Shown: positions 8,441 to 17,791 of the stretch, piece by piece
Layout of the letters: each line of letters starts with the position of its first letter
How positions within the stretch are numbered: position 1 is the stretch's first letter
From: an uncultured Bacteroidota bacterium
GTDB taxonomy: Bacteria; Bacteroidota; Bacteroidia; Flavobacteriales; Flavobacteriaceae
NCBI GenBank assembly: GCA_902518355.1
Contig: CABYFY010000005.1
Location: 1 to 64,000, forward strand
Direction of reading: 5' to 3'
DNA length: 64,000 nucleotides
The notes under the pieces: model-generated
Told to the model about the DNA's origin: nothing
Databases searched by the model: none
What the model saw: only the letters and a program-made list of their open reading frames with translations
Position numbers and translations under genes: made by a program

Positions 8441-9172
8441 CTAATCTTTTACTTTTCTTTTGTCACTATTTTTTTGTTTTCTTTGTTCTAGTAACTCCTT
8501 AACTGTTAACTTTTTGTTAGGAGTTGATACTTTTTCATCAGATATATCTTCTTTTTCTTTATTTTCAATATCTGAAACAACCGTTGTTTCGTCAATTAGA
8601 CTTTCATTTTCAATTTCTCTCTTGTCTTTTCTGGAATCAACTTTTTTTCTATTATTTGCTCTTGATATTGTTCTTAATATCTGATCGCTAACGTCATATC
8701 TTTTATCAGAATATAGCATTACAATATCAGCTGATTTATCAAAGATAAAATCATAATTTCTTGATTTTGCTAATTCTCTAATAGCATTAAATATTTGATC
8801 CTGTATAGGTTGTATCAGTTGTTGTTTTTGTATGATAAGATCTCCTCTGGGCCCAAATCTTTTTTGTTGGTATTCACTTAATTCTTCTTCATCAATTAAA
8901 ATTTCTTCTTCTATTTCTTCTATCATTTCACTAGTTAAAAGTATTCTTTCTGACTTTAGTGATTCTTTTTTTTGATCAATTTTTCTAGATCTTTCTTCTA
9001 TCTCTTTTTTCCAATCACCAGCTTTTTCTTCTAGTCTTTTGGAAATTTGATTGTATTCAGGTAGATTTTCAAGTATATATTCGGTATCAATATATCCTAT
9101 TTTTATACCTCTTTGACCAAAAATAAAGGTAGAGGTTAGAAATAATAATATAAAAAAATAGCTTTTTTTCAT
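8441..9172 (-). CDS. OmpH/Skp family periplasmic chaperone, long form
   Basis: 243 residues with signal peptide (...LLFLTSTFIFGQ), then IKIGYIDTEYILENLPEYNQI, matching the OmpH start, and a coiled-coil through about residue 130. After the Skp fold (NYDFIFDKSADIVMLYSDKRYDVSDQILRTI) it has a roughly 70-residue highly charged, low-complexity tail rich in Lys, Glu, Asp and Ser, absent from its paralogue. It lies 36 bases after bamA. The tail is probably disordered; its role is unknown. Confidence 0.88.
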   Translation of the reverse strand: MKKSYFFILLFLTSTFIFGQRGIKIGYIDTEYILENLPEYNQISKRLEEKAGDWKKEIEERSRKIDQKKESLKSERILLTSEMIEEIEEEILIDEEELSEYQQKRFGPRGDLIIQKQQLIQPIQDQIFNAIRELAKSRNYDFIFDKSADIVMLYSDKRYDVSDQILRTISRANNRKKVDSRKDKREIENESLIDETTVVSDIENKEKEDISDEKVSTPNKKLTVKELLEQRKQKNSDKRKVKD

Positions 9173-9208
9173 GATAAGTTAGAACGTAAAAATAGTCCAA
9201 ATATTTTA

Positions 9209-11809
9209 TTAAAAGTTTTGTCCAAATATAAAATGTGTTTCCCAACCATGTTTTGATGATTGGCCTGGTACAGGATCAAATCCATGACCAAAGTCAATAC
9301 CTAAAAGACCAAACTGTGGCATAAATAACCTAACTCCAATACCAGCAGATCTTTTAAGAAGAAAAGGATCAAAATCTTTGAAACTATTATATGAAGACCC
9401 CCCTTCAATGAATGTGAGAGCAAATATTTTTGCTTGTTCACCCAGACTTATTGGATACCTTAGTTCAAGTGAATATTTATTATATATAGAGCCACCATCT
9501 TGTGCGGATAGAGATTGATTAGGATAACCTCTCAAAGGTATATTTTCTCTACCATCAAGATTATACATTCCCATTCCATCTCCACCTAGAAAAAATCTTT
9601 CAAATGGAATAACTCCTCTATCATTGTTATATGCACCTAAAAATCCAAATTCAAAAGCAGGTCTTAAAACTAATTTTTTGGTTAAAGCTGTAAACCATTC
9701 ACCTTTGAACTTGATTTTATAAAACTCAAGCCATTTATATCTCTCCTGGTCAATTTCAGCTATTCTATCACCGGCTGATGTATTTGTTGGGTCAACTCCA
9801 AGTTGGTCAACTAAATCATCCCTTTCATCTTTTAAAGCTTTGTAATCTACATCATTAAATGCCGAGTAAGGAAAGGTAAGTTTTGCCGATAGAGTAAAAT
9901 TTGATCCGCCAGTCGGATAAATTGGATCTGTATAAGTATTATTCCTACTTAAAGCTACTGTGTAAGATAAATTATTTGATGATCCGTTTCCAAAAGTAAA
10001 TAATCCAGTATTATATTCATTAAGATCATAGTACTGAAAACCAATAAATTGAGACAGTGTAAAGTAATCATCTGGAACAGTAAGTCTTTTAGCTAAACCA
10101 ACTGAAACACCAGAAATATTAAAATACCTTGATTTATCTGCGGTATAGTTATATGGATTAAACATAAACTGTTTAGTTTGTGAGAGTTGAACAGAGAATT
10201 GAACAGGTCTTTTACCACCTAACCACGGTTCGGTAAAATTAAAACTATTAACTGTGTAAAATCTACTTGCCTGTAATCTTAAAGCAAGTCTTTGGCCATC
10301 ACCCATTGGTATCGGGGTGTAAGCTTCTTTTTTGAAAATATCTTTAATAGAAAAATTATTAAATGACAATCCTATAGTACCTATAAATCCACCACCACCA
10401 TAACCACCTTGAAGTTCAATTTGACTAGATCCAGTTTCAACAAGAGTGTATTCCAAATCAACTGTTCCATCATTAGGATTTATATTTTTAAAATCAGGAG
10501 AAATCAATTGTGGATCAAAAAAACCTAATTGACCTAGCTCTCTTAATGACCTAAAAACATTAGCCTTACTGTAAAGCTGACCAGGTCGTGTTCTGATCTC
10601 TCTGTAAATTACGTGATCGTTTGTTTTGTTATTACCTACGACAGATATTTTATTGAAGTATGCAGGTTTTCCTTCGTTAATTCTTATTTCTAAATCTATA
10701 ACATTACCATCAGCATTTACCTCAACTGGTGTTATAGATGAAAAAAGATAACCGTTATTTTGATATAAATTACTTAAATCATCAGCATCTGGATCAGATC
10801 TATCAGCGATTCTTTTTTCTAATTCAACTCCATTATATGTGTCTCCTTCTTTAATTTTTAATATTTGATTTAGTTGCTGATCTGTGTATACACTATTGCC
10901 TAAATATTCTATTTTTCCAAATGTGTATTTAGAACCTTCGATTAGCGAGATTGAAACATCAATCTGCTGATCATCATTATTTAATATTGTATCAGAAACA
11001 ACTCTTGCGTCTCTAAAACCATTTTCTTTATACTTATCGACTAAGCTGGCAAGGTCTTCTTTGAAATCATCAGGAACATATTTTGATCTCTTGAAAATTC
11101 TATAAAATTTTCTTTTTTTAGTGTTTTTCATCGCTTTTTCTAGAGTCTTAGATTTAAGCTCACTTATTCCCTCAAATTGTATTTTGTTAATCTTTATTTT
11201 ATTTCCTTTTTTGATATCTAAGGACATTTTGACTTTTGATTTTTTTGAGGAATCAATTACTTCTTCTGTTTTAATGATTACTTTGGCGTTTAGAAACCCT
11301 TTTTTTCTGTATTTATTTTCTAAATAATTTTTGGTGGTGGTAATTAGATTTTCTGTTACTTTTACCCCTGTCTGAAGTTTATTTTCTTTTATTATTTCTT
11401 CAATTTTTCTCTTTTTAACTCCAGTAATTTGTAAATCAGTTAATTCAGGCAAGTCGTATAATTCAATTTCAATATCAATCACCCCATTTTCAATGTTAGT
11501 TTTATAAACATCAACAGAACTAAAAAGGTTTGAACCCCATAGTTTTTTTATTGCATTACTAAGTTTTTCACCAGGGATACTTATTGCATCACCTTCTCTA
11601 AGCCCTGAAAAAGTTACAATTGTTATCGGACTAAAAGAAGTATTACCAGATACCTCAATTTCTCCGATAGTATATCTTTCTATATTATTTTGTGATAGAG
11701 ATAAGTTTGAAAACAAAAGTACTAAGGTCAGTAATATTAACTTAATACTCTGAAAGCGCTTTTTATTTACGCCTTTTATTTTATTTAATCTGTTCACTAG
11801 TTTTTCCAA
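9209..11809 (-). CDS. bamA: Outer membrane protein assembly factor BamA
   Basis: 866 residues: a signal sequence (hydrophobic LILLTLVLLFSNLSLSQ), POTRA repeats through about residue 440 (IERYTIGEIEVSGNTSFSP, ITGVKKRKIEEI, FGKIEYLGNSVYT, FNKISVVGNNKTND), then the 16-strand barrel with the lid-loop region FERFFLGGDGMGMYNLDGRENIPLRGYP and a C-terminal aromatic (FGQNF). BamA inserts beta-barrels into the outer membrane. The start is uncertain: TTG at 11809 overlaps uppS by 29 bases, and a GTG at 11797 also keeps the signal peptide. It is flanked by uppS and two OmpH chaperones. Confidence 0.94.
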   Translation of the reverse strand: MEKLVNRLNKIKGVNKKRFQSIKLILLTLVLLFSNLSLSQNNIERYTIGEIEVSGNTSFSPITIVTFSGLREGDAISIPGEKLSNAIKKLWGSNLFSSVDVYKTNIENGVIDIEIELYDLPELTDLQITGVKKRKIEEIIKENKLQTGVKVTENLITTTKNYLENKYRKKGFLNAKVIIKTEEVIDSSKKSKVKMSLDIKKGNKIKINKIQFEGISELKSKTLEKAMKNTKKRKFYRIFKRSKYVPDDFKEDLASLVDKYKENGFRDARVVSDTILNNDDQQIDVSISLIEGSKYTFGKIEYLGNSVYTDQQLNQILKIKEGDTYNGVELEKRIADRSDPDADDLSNLYQNNGYLFSSITPVEVNADGNVIDLEIRINEGKPAYFNKISVVGNNKTNDHVIYREIRTRPGQLYSKANVFRSLRELGQLGFFDPQLISPDFKNINPNDGTVDLEYTLVETGSSQIELQGGYGGGGFIGTIGLSFNNFSIKDIFKKEAYTPIPMGDGQRLALRLQASRFYTVNSFNFTEPWLGGKRPVQFSVQLSQTKQFMFNPYNYTADKSRYFNISGVSVGLAKRLTVPDDYFTLSQFIGFQYYDLNEYNTGLFTFGNGSSNNLSYTVALSRNNTYTDPIYPTGGSNFTLSAKLTFPYSAFNDVDYKALKDERDDLVDQLGVDPTNTSAGDRIAEIDQERYKWLEFYKIKFKGEWFTALTKKLVLRPAFEFGFLGAYNNDRGVIPFERFFLGGDGMGMYNLDGRENIPLRGYPNQSLSAQDGGSIYNKYSLELRYPISLGEQAKIFALTFIEGGSSYNSFKDFDPFLLKRSAGIGVRLFMPQFGLLGIDFGHGFDPVPGQSSKHGWETHFIFGQNF

Positions 11810-12518
11810 ATCTTCTTTCTCTGCTTTGATAACTAATTATAGCCTTATATAAATCCTTTTTTCTAAAGTCTGGCCATAATTTTTTTGTAAAGTATAGCTC
11901 AGAGTATGCAATTTGCCAAAGTAAAAAATTACTGATTCTTTTTTCACCACTAGTCCTAATCAGTAAGTCTACATCTGGTAAATTACGGGTGTAAAGATGG
12001 TCATTTATTACGGTTTCATCAATATTTTTGGAAGAAATTATGTTATTTTTAACTTTATCTGATATTTCTCTGACCACATTTACTATTTCACCGCGACTGC
12101 CGTAGCTTAGTGCTAGAGTTAAAGTCAATTTTGAATTATCCTTGGTTTCTTCTTTAACTTTTTCTAAATAATTACCGATCTTTTTTGGCAGCCTACTTAA
12201 ATTTCCAATTGTTTCAAATTTAATATTGTTTTTATTTAAAGTTTTTAATTCGTCTTTTAACGATAAAAACAACAATTGCATCAAGAAGTCAACTTCTAGT
12301 TTTGGTCTATTCCAATTTTCTGTTGAAAAAGCATATAGGGTCAAATTATTTATGTCAAGTTCAACACAACATTCTACAATCTTTCTGACGGATTTTCTGC
12401 CTTCACGATGACCATTTTCACGTCTAAGACCTCTTTTTTTTGCCCACCTACCATTACCGTCCATGATTACCGCTACATGTCTAGGTATATTACTTTTATC
12501 AATATCTTTTAAGCTCAT
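11781..12518 (-). CDS. uppS: Undecaprenyl diphosphate synthase (isoprenyl transferase)
   Basis: 245 residues; condenses isopentenyl diphosphates into the C55 carrier for peptidoglycan and O-antigen. The motif HVAVIMDGNGRWAKKRG contains the catalytic Asp20, and RTSGEKRISNFLLWQIAYSELYF is the second signature, which binds the pyrophosphate. The start ATG overlaps the DUF6089 stop by four bases (12515-12518), and its end overlaps bamA, so the three are probably co-translated. Confidence 0.94.
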   Translation of the reverse strand: MSLKDIDKSNIPRHVAVIMDGNGRWAKKRGLRRENGHREGRKSVRKIVECCVELDINNLTLYAFSTENWNRPKLEVDFLMQLLFLSLKDELKTLNKNNIKFETIGNLSRLPKKIGNYLEKVKEETKDNSKLTLTLALSYGSRGEIVNVVREISDKVKNNIISSKNIDETVINDHLYTRNLPDVDLLIRTSGEKRISNFLLWQIAYSELYFTKKLWPDFRKKDLYKAIISYQSRERRFGKTSEQIK

Positions 12519-13207
12519 TTCCCAATATTACAATAACACGGATTTCTGCCAAATGTGTATGTCACAGTAAATGTAGAAAACATATACCAATCATCATTGT
12601 TAATATTTCCAAAATTATAATTTAAATCATCGTTTGACATATTATTACCATCAATTTCATCTGTGAAGGTATATCTAGCACCAAATTCAAATGAAAATAT
12701 AAGCTTATCAAGAATTCTGTATTTCATTCCAACTACCATCGGAATTCCAAAAGTCGATTTGTTTTGTTTTGAATTTATTATAACATTATTTACTAAAAGC
12801 TGCTCTTGAAATGTTGTATATATAATACCGGAGTAAATATATGGTGAAAACAACACATCATAATCATGTAGGTCGTAATCCAAAAAATTAAATTCCATAC
12901 CCAATGATAATTCATTAATCGGAGTTTCAAAATTATATCCTCTTTCTATTCTTCTGGGATCACTTGAATCTAAATCATTAGCAGACAAAGTAGACTTATT
13001 ATATGAGATTCTGTAAGAGTGTCTAGCGCTTCTATTCCATTTAAAAACAGCACCAAAAGTGTTTTCACTGGGGTTTATAAATGTTGTATTTCCAACATCT
13101 CCAATAAAATTTGATTTTCCATATGTAAATCCTAATTCATATATCTGAGAAAAGGACATTTGAGTAAAAAGAATAAAAAATAGTATTTTTTGCCAGTTTA
13201 ATTTCAA
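12515..13207 (-). CDS. DUF6089 family outer-membrane beta-barrel protein
   Basis: 230 residues with signal peptide (KILFFILFTQMSFSQ). The mature part begins IYELGFTYGKSNFIGDVGNT and consists of alternating amphipathic strands, ending FTVTYTFGRNPCYCNIGK. The position between nadK and uppS is where DUF6089 proteins sit in other Flavobacteriia, which is the main reason for the call. Function is unknown; a small outer-membrane barrel tied to envelope assembly is a reasonable inference. The C-terminal CYC after the last strand recalls the Cys tail of the PorP/SprF protein in this window. Confidence 0.78.
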   Translation of the reverse strand: MKLNWQKILFFILFTQMSFSQIYELGFTYGKSNFIGDVGNTTFINPSENTFGAVFKWNRSARHSYRISYNKSTLSANDLDSSDPRRIERGYNFETPINELSLGMEFNFLDYDLHDYDVLFSPYIYSGIIYTTFQEQLLVNNVIINSKQNKSTFGIPMVVGMKYRILDKLIFSFEFGARYTFTDEIDGNNMSNDDLNYNFGNINNDDWYMFSTFTVTYTFGRNPCYCNIGK

Positions 13208-13246
13208 AATATTTTTATTTAAGACATAAACTATAATTAATTGAAA

Positions 13247-14116
13247 TTATTGCTCAGTTCTCCTGTCTTTTCCCCACATCAATTTTTCTCTTAGTGTATT
13301 AATATAGCTATCGTCTTCAAATTCAACCATCTTTAAGAAATAGGGTGCTTTTGAAATATTTATTTTTGAATCGATATTCACTGAAAATATTTGGGAGTCA
13401 GCCGAAACAAAATACTCATTTTCTCTTCCGTTAATTGAAATTTCAATCTGTTTGTTGTCAGAAATTACAAGTGGTCTAGCATTCAAATTGTGTGGAGCTA
13501 TTGGGGTTAAAACAAGGTTTTTACTATCAGGCATTATTATAGGTCCTCCACAGCTTAGTGAATATCCTGTAGAACCAGTAGGAGTTGAAATAATTAAACC
13601 ATCAGCCCAATAAGTATTTAAATATTGATCATTTAATTTTGTGTCAATTGTTATCAAGGATGTAGTATTTTTTCTAGATATTGAAATCTCATTCAGAGCA
13701 TTTTTTGTTTTTCCCTCGAATTCAACCTGGATTATTGTTCTTTCAGAAATACGATAATTTGAATTTTTGATTTTGTCTATGATAGAATCAATTATTTCAA
13801 TAGGCGAGTTTGCTAGAAATCCAAGCCTTCCCTTATTTAATCCAATTATGGGAATTGAAAGTTCACCAATTTCATTTGCAGATCTTAAAATAGTACCATC
13901 ACCACCAATTGAGATTACGAAATCATATTTATTAGAGAGTTTTTCAACTTTACTGAAATTAAAATCTCCGTTGTAATTGTCAAGTCTAGAAATTAAATCA
14001 AAAGATTGGCTATCAACATCATAATCTAGTTGATGTTTGTCAAGGCTTTTAAAAACAGAAAATATGTGGTCATTATTTTCGTTTGAATCTAGTTTGGTGA
14101 AAAGTGCAAATTTCAA
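13247..14116 (-). CDS. nadK: NAD kinase
   Basis: 289 residues; phosphorylates NAD to NADP. GGDGT is at residues 71-75, followed by the NE/D and TPTGSTGYSLSCGGPI motifs of the family. The start codon is TTG at 14116 (LKFALFTKL...): this is where family alignments would place the start, and there is no ATG nearby. It is the first gene of the minus-strand block that runs through bamA to murI and is divergent from pdxJ. Confidence 0.93.
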   Translation of the reverse strand: MKFALFTKLDSNENNDHIFSVFKSLDKHQLDYDVDSQSFDLISRLDNYNGDFNFSKVEKLSNKYDFVISIGGDGTILRSANEIGELSIPIIGLNKGRLGFLANSPIEIIDSIIDKIKNSNYRISERTIIQVEFEGKTKNALNEISISRKNTTSLITIDTKLNDQYLNTYWADGLIISTPTGSTGYSLSCGGPIIMPDSKNLVLTPIAPHNLNARPLVISDNKQIEISINGRENEYFVSADSQIFSVNIDSKINISKAPYFLKMVEFEDDSYINTLREKLMWGKDRRTEQ

Positions 14117-14170
14117 AATTTTATCTAAAATTACTGTCCATTAAAGGATCAAAATTAAGTAAAAATAAAT

Positions 14171-14178
14171 TAGTTTTG
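14171..14178 (+). promoter_or_regulatory. Putative -7 promoter element of pdxJ
   Basis: TAGTTTTG matches TAnnTTTG and lies 28 bases before the pdxJ ATG in the divergent nadK/pdxJ spacer. I see no good -33 TTTG at 19-21 bases upstream. Confidence 0.35.
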
Positions 14179-14206
14179 CGTAAAATATTTTGGATCTAAT
14201 TTAAAG

Positions 14207-14920
14207 ATGACTAAGCTTAGTGTAAACATAAATAAAATTGCAACCCTAAGAAATTCTAGAGGGGGAAATTATCCAAATGTTTGTGACTTTGCAATTGATA
14301 TTCAAAATTTTGGCGCACAGGGAATAACAGTTCATCCAAGGCCTGATGAAAGACATATTAGATATCAAGATGTTTATGATTTAAAAAAAGTTGTAAATAC
14401 TGAGTTTAATATTGAGGGTAATCCGATTGAAAAATTTATAAGTATGGTTACGGAAGTCAAACCAACTCAGGTTACATTGGTGCCAGATGCTATTGATGCT
14501 ATCACTTCAAACTCTGGATGGGATACGGTTAAAAACAAAACTTTTTTAAAGGAAGTAGTTAATGAATTTAAATCATACGGAATCCGAACTTCGATATTTT
14601 TGGACCCAAATACTAAGTTTATAGAATCTGTTTGCGAAATTAACCCTGATAGAGTAGAATTATACACTGAAGAATATGCAAGAGAATTTCCTATTGATAA
14701 TTTCAAAGCAATAAATAAATATTCTATCTGTGCAAAAGAGATTAATGACGTTGGAATAGGAGTAAATGCCGGTCACGATCTTTCACTGAAAAATATTAAG
14801 TTCTTTAAGCAAAACATTGACAATCTTCTTGAAGTTTCAATTGGGCATGCTTTAATAACTGAGAGCCTATATTTTGGTTTAGAAAGAACAGTTAAAAGTT
14901 ATTTAGAGTATTTATCATAG
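14207..14920 (+). CDS. pdxJ: Pyridoxine 5'-phosphate synthase
   Basis: 237-residue TIM-barrel enzyme that condenses 1-deoxyxylulose 5-phosphate with 3-amino-2-oxopropyl phosphate in DXP-dependent vitamin B6 synthesis. The signature GITVHPRPDERHI near residue 45, Glu-containing VTLVPD, and the C-terminal GVNAGHDLSLKNI phosphate-binding loop are visible. It is directly followed by a hydrolase gene three bases later. Confidence 0.94.
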   Translation: MTKLSVNINKIATLRNSRGGNYPNVCDFAIDIQNFGAQGITVHPRPDERHIRYQDVYDLKKVVNTEFNIEGNPIEKFISMVTEVKPTQVTLVPDAIDAITSNSGWDTVKNKTFLKEVVNEFKSYGIRTSIFLDPNTKFIESVCEINPDRVELYTEEYAREFPIDNFKAINKYSICAKEINDVGIGVNAGHDLSLKNIKFFKQNIDNLLEVSIGHALITESLYFGLERTVKSYLEYLS

Positions 14921-14923
14921 GTG

Positions 14924-15688
14924 ATGCTTTTAAACTCAAAAATTTTAGGAGATTCGGAAAATCACATATTAATCTTACATGGTTTTTTGGGTTCTGGTGA
15001 TAATTGGATTACCATTGGTAGGAAATTAAATTTTAAAGGTTTTACCGTCCATTTAATTGATCAAAGAAACCATGGAAGAAGTTATCACTCTGAAAGCTTT
15101 GACTATCAATTAATGAGTAATGATTTACTAAAATATATTAAACACCATAATATCGAAGATCCTATATTAATTGGTCACTCTATGGGAGGGAAGACGGCAA
15201 TGAAATTTTCTTTAGAATTTCCAAAATTAGTAAGAAAACTTTTTGTTTTAGATATATCACCAAAGGAGTATCCTATCCATCATCAATCAATAATAGACTC
15301 ATTAGAAAGTTTAGATTTTAATTCTTTAAGTACAAGAAAAGAAATTGACAATAAACTTAAAAAATCAATTGAGCAACCAGCATTAAGAAATTTTTTGATG
15401 AAGAATATATTCAGAAAAGATAATACTAGATTTGATTTTAGATTCAATTTAAAATCATTATCAAAAAATATTGATAAAATAGGTGAAAAAGTTGACTCAG
15501 CTGAAAAATTTACAGGTGAAGTATATTTTTTTAAGGGTAGTAGATCTGAATATATTATGGATAGCGATAAAGATTTAATTCAAAAGCTTTTTCCAAAAGC
15601 AAAATTTATAAAAATACAAAATGCTGGGCACTGGCTTCATGCTGATAATCCAAATGATTTTTTGTCCGAATTATTAAGTTTAATCTGA
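14924..15688 (+). CDS. Alpha/beta-fold hydrolase (YbfF-like)
   Basis: 254 residues starting at ATG 14924 (a GTG at 14921 abuts the pdxJ stop). Alpha/beta hydrolase signatures: HGFLGSGDNW at residues 19-28, the nucleophile elbow GHSMGG with Ser86, and a C-terminal catalytic His in NAGHWLHADNP. The loop DQRNHGRS is typical of the YbfF/acyl-CoA esterase subgroup. The substrate is not determinable. Adjacent pdxJ suggests an operon, though no functional link is obvious. Confidence 0.85.
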   Translation: MLLNSKILGDSENHILILHGFLGSGDNWITIGRKLNFKGFTVHLIDQRNHGRSYHSESFDYQLMSNDLLKYIKHHNIEDPILIGHSMGGKTAMKFSLEFPKLVRKLFVLDISPKEYPIHHQSIIDSLESLDFNSLSTRKEIDNKLKKSIEQPALRNFLMKNIFRKDNTRFDFRFNLKSLSKNIDKIGEKVDSAEKFTGEVYFFKGSRSEYIMDSDKDLIQKLFPKAKFIKIQNAGHWLHADNPNDFLSELLSLI

Positions 15689-15706
15689 TTTATAGCAATT
15701 TTTCAC

Positions 15707-15737
15707 TTTGAGACCTGTAAAAAAAACAGTACTTTCG
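15707..15737 (+). promoter_or_regulatory. Bacteroidota-type promoter of tig
   Basis: A -33 TTTG (15707-15710) and a -7 TACTTTCG (15730-15737, one mismatch to TAnnTTTG) are separated by exactly 19 bases, the preferred spacing in this phylum. The tig ATG follows 18 bases after the -7 box, giving a very short leader. This is the best promoter match in the window. Confidence 0.6.
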
Positions 15738-15755
15738 CAAACCAATTTATATTAA

Positions 15756-17078
15756 ATGAAAATTTCTATCACAAAAAAAAATAAGCTATCCGGAATAATT
15801 TCAATCGAGGTGGAGAAGAAAGATTATGAGCAAAAAGTCCAAGATGTATTGAAAAGATATTCAAAAACTGCAAATATTCCTGGTTTTAGAAAAGGATTTG
15901 TGCCAATGGGATTGGTGAAGAAGCAATATGGAAATGCTGTAAAAGTCGATGAAATAAACAAGCTCCTTGATGCTAATCTTAAAAAATATATACAGCAGGA
16001 AAAATTAGATATATTAGGTGGTCCTATCCCTGAATTTGATAATAAAATTGATTGGAATTCAGATAAGATTAATTTTGATTTTGAAATTGGTTATACACCA
16101 GAATTCAAGGTTAATCTAAAACCAAAGAAACCCATTACAATGTTTGAGGTTAAAGCAGATAAAAAGATGGTTGATAACCAGATAAAAAATATCCAATCTC
16201 AATATGGTAAATTAATCTCAAAAACAACAATTGAAAAAAATTCTGAAATAACAGCAAATTTCTTTTCTGAAATTGATGAGGTTAATCATTCTAGTATGTT
16301 CAAAGCAGAAAGTCTAAAGCCTTCATTTTTAAAGAAGATTTTAGGCTTGAAGATTGGAGATGAGTTAAATGAAATTGGCTCAAAGATTTTTAAAGAAAAT
16401 TATGATCTTTCTAGGAATTTAAAAATAGAACTTGAAAAAGCAAAAACTTTCAAAAACAAAGTTTTTATAAAAATTGAAGAAATTAATGAAAGAGAATTAG
16501 CAGAATTAGATCAAGATTTATTTGATAAAGTATTTGGTAAAAACTTGGTTAAAACGGTAACAGAAATGAGAAAGAAGCTTTCTGAGGATTTTGTGAAACA
16601 ATTTCAAAACCAAGTTGATCAGAAATTAATGAATGATACAATTGAATATTTGATTGATTCTATAAAAATCAATCTCCCTGCTGAATTTCTGATAAAATGG
16701 ATGAAATTAAGTTCTGAAAAGAAAATCACCATTGATGAAGCAAAAGCAGAATACGAAAAGTCTGAAAAGGGAATGAAGTATCAATTGATTGAAAGTAAAT
16801 TAATTATTGATAATGATTTACAAGTGAATTTTGAAGATTTAAAGTCTTACACAACTGATTTGATTAAAAATCAAATGCAACAATATGGCCAAGCTATTCC
16901 TGATGAAAAAGAACTTGAAGGTATAGTTGCAAGAGTGATGAGCAACAAAGATGAAATCAAGAGATTAACAGAGCAACTTACTAGCAATCGAATTCTAAAC
17001 TTTTTTAAAGAAAATTTTAAATATAAATTGAAAAAGGTTAGCTATGATGAGTACATTAAAGAAGTATATCCAGCGTAA
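15756..17078 (+). CDS. tig: Trigger factor
   Basis: 440 residues; ribosome-associated chaperone. The N-terminal ribosome-binding domain includes IPGFRKGFVPMGLVKKQYG (near residues 41-60), the signature loop docking on ribosomal protein L23. The central region has diverged from the PPIase fold, as is common in Bacteroidota, and the C-terminal half is helical and Lys/Glu rich. It is followed by clpP and clpX, the same tig-clpP-clpX order found in many bacteria. Confidence 0.93.
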   Translation: MKISITKKNKLSGIISIEVEKKDYEQKVQDVLKRYSKTANIPGFRKGFVPMGLVKKQYGNAVKVDEINKLLDANLKKYIQQEKLDILGGPIPEFDNKIDWNSDKINFDFEIGYTPEFKVNLKPKKPITMFEVKADKKMVDNQIKNIQSQYGKLISKTTIEKNSEITANFFSEIDEVNHSSMFKAESLKPSFLKKILGLKIGDELNEIGSKIFKENYDLSRNLKIELEKAKTFKNKVFIKIEEINERELAELDQDLFDKVFGKNLVKTVTEMRKKLSEDFVKQFQNQVDQKLMNDTIEYLIDSIKINLPAEFLIKWMKLSSEKKITIDEAKAEYEKSEKGMKYQLIESKLIIDNDLQVNFEDLKSYTTDLIKNQMQQYGQAIPDEKELEGIVARVMSNKDEIKRLTEQLTSNRILNFFKENFKYKLKKVSYDEYIKEVYPA

Positions 17079-17111
17079 TTCTTATATTTATAAATAATAA
17101 AATCTATAATC

Positions 17112-17786
17112 ATGGACTTCGGAAAAGAGTTTAAGAAATTTGCAACAAAAGATCAGGGTATTAGTAGTACATACTACAATGATATTGTAAGCAGTATGTT
17201 CCCTAAAGGATTAACTCCTAATATTATTGAAGAAAGACAAATGAATATTGCAATTTTTGATGTTTTTTCAAGACTTATGATGGATAGGATAATCTTTATG
17301 GGTACTGCTATAAACGATCAAGTAGCTAATATTATTCAGGCTCAATTATTGTTTTTGGAAAGCACTGATTCTACCAAGGACATTCAAATTTATATAAATT
17401 CACCCGGTGGTAGTGTTTATGCTGGCTTAGGAATTTATGACACAATGCAATTAATTAAACCTGATGTGGCCACAATTTGTACTGGTATGGCTGCCTCAAT
17501 GGGAGCTGTACTATTATGTGCTGGCGAAAAGGGTAAAAGAAGTGGATTAACACACTCCAGAGTTATGATTCACCAACCCTTAGGAGGTGCTCAAGGACAA
17601 GCAAGTGATATTGAGATAACAACAAGAGAAATTCTTTCACTCAAAGAGGAATTATATAAAATAATCAGTAAACATACTGGACAAGAATATGAAAAGGTTT
17701 ATGCTGACAGCGACAGAGATTATTGGATGAAGGCAGACAAAGCTTTAGATTACGGAATGATTGACGAAATTCTAACCAAAAGCTAG
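17112..17786 (+). CDS. clpP: ATP-dependent Clp protease proteolytic subunit
   Basis: 224 residues; serine peptidase forming the barrel of ClpXP. Catalytic Ser129 lies in GMAASMGA and His154 in [10 protein letters not shown], with the Asp in the [10 protein letters not shown] segment. The N-terminal extension of about 30 residues is propeptide-like. It starts 33 bases after tig and is followed five bases later by clpX. Confidence 0.95.
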   Translation: MDFGKEFKKFATKDQGISSTYYNDIVSSMFPKGLTPNIIEERQMNIAIFDVFSRLMMDRIIFMGTAINDQVANIIQAQLLFLESTDSTKDIQIYINSPGGSVYAGLGIYDTMQLIKPDVATICTGMAASMGAVLLCAGEKGKRSGLTHSRVMIHQPLGGAQGQASDIEITTREILSLKEELYKIISKHTGQEYEKVYADSDRDYWMKADKALDYGMIDEILTKS

Positions 17787-17791
17787 ACTAC

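Noticed and set aside
17079-17111. AT-rich palindromic stretch between tig and clpP as a terminator
   Set aside because: The stem contains only A-T pairs with no following T tract, and tig-clpP-clpX are normally expressed together.
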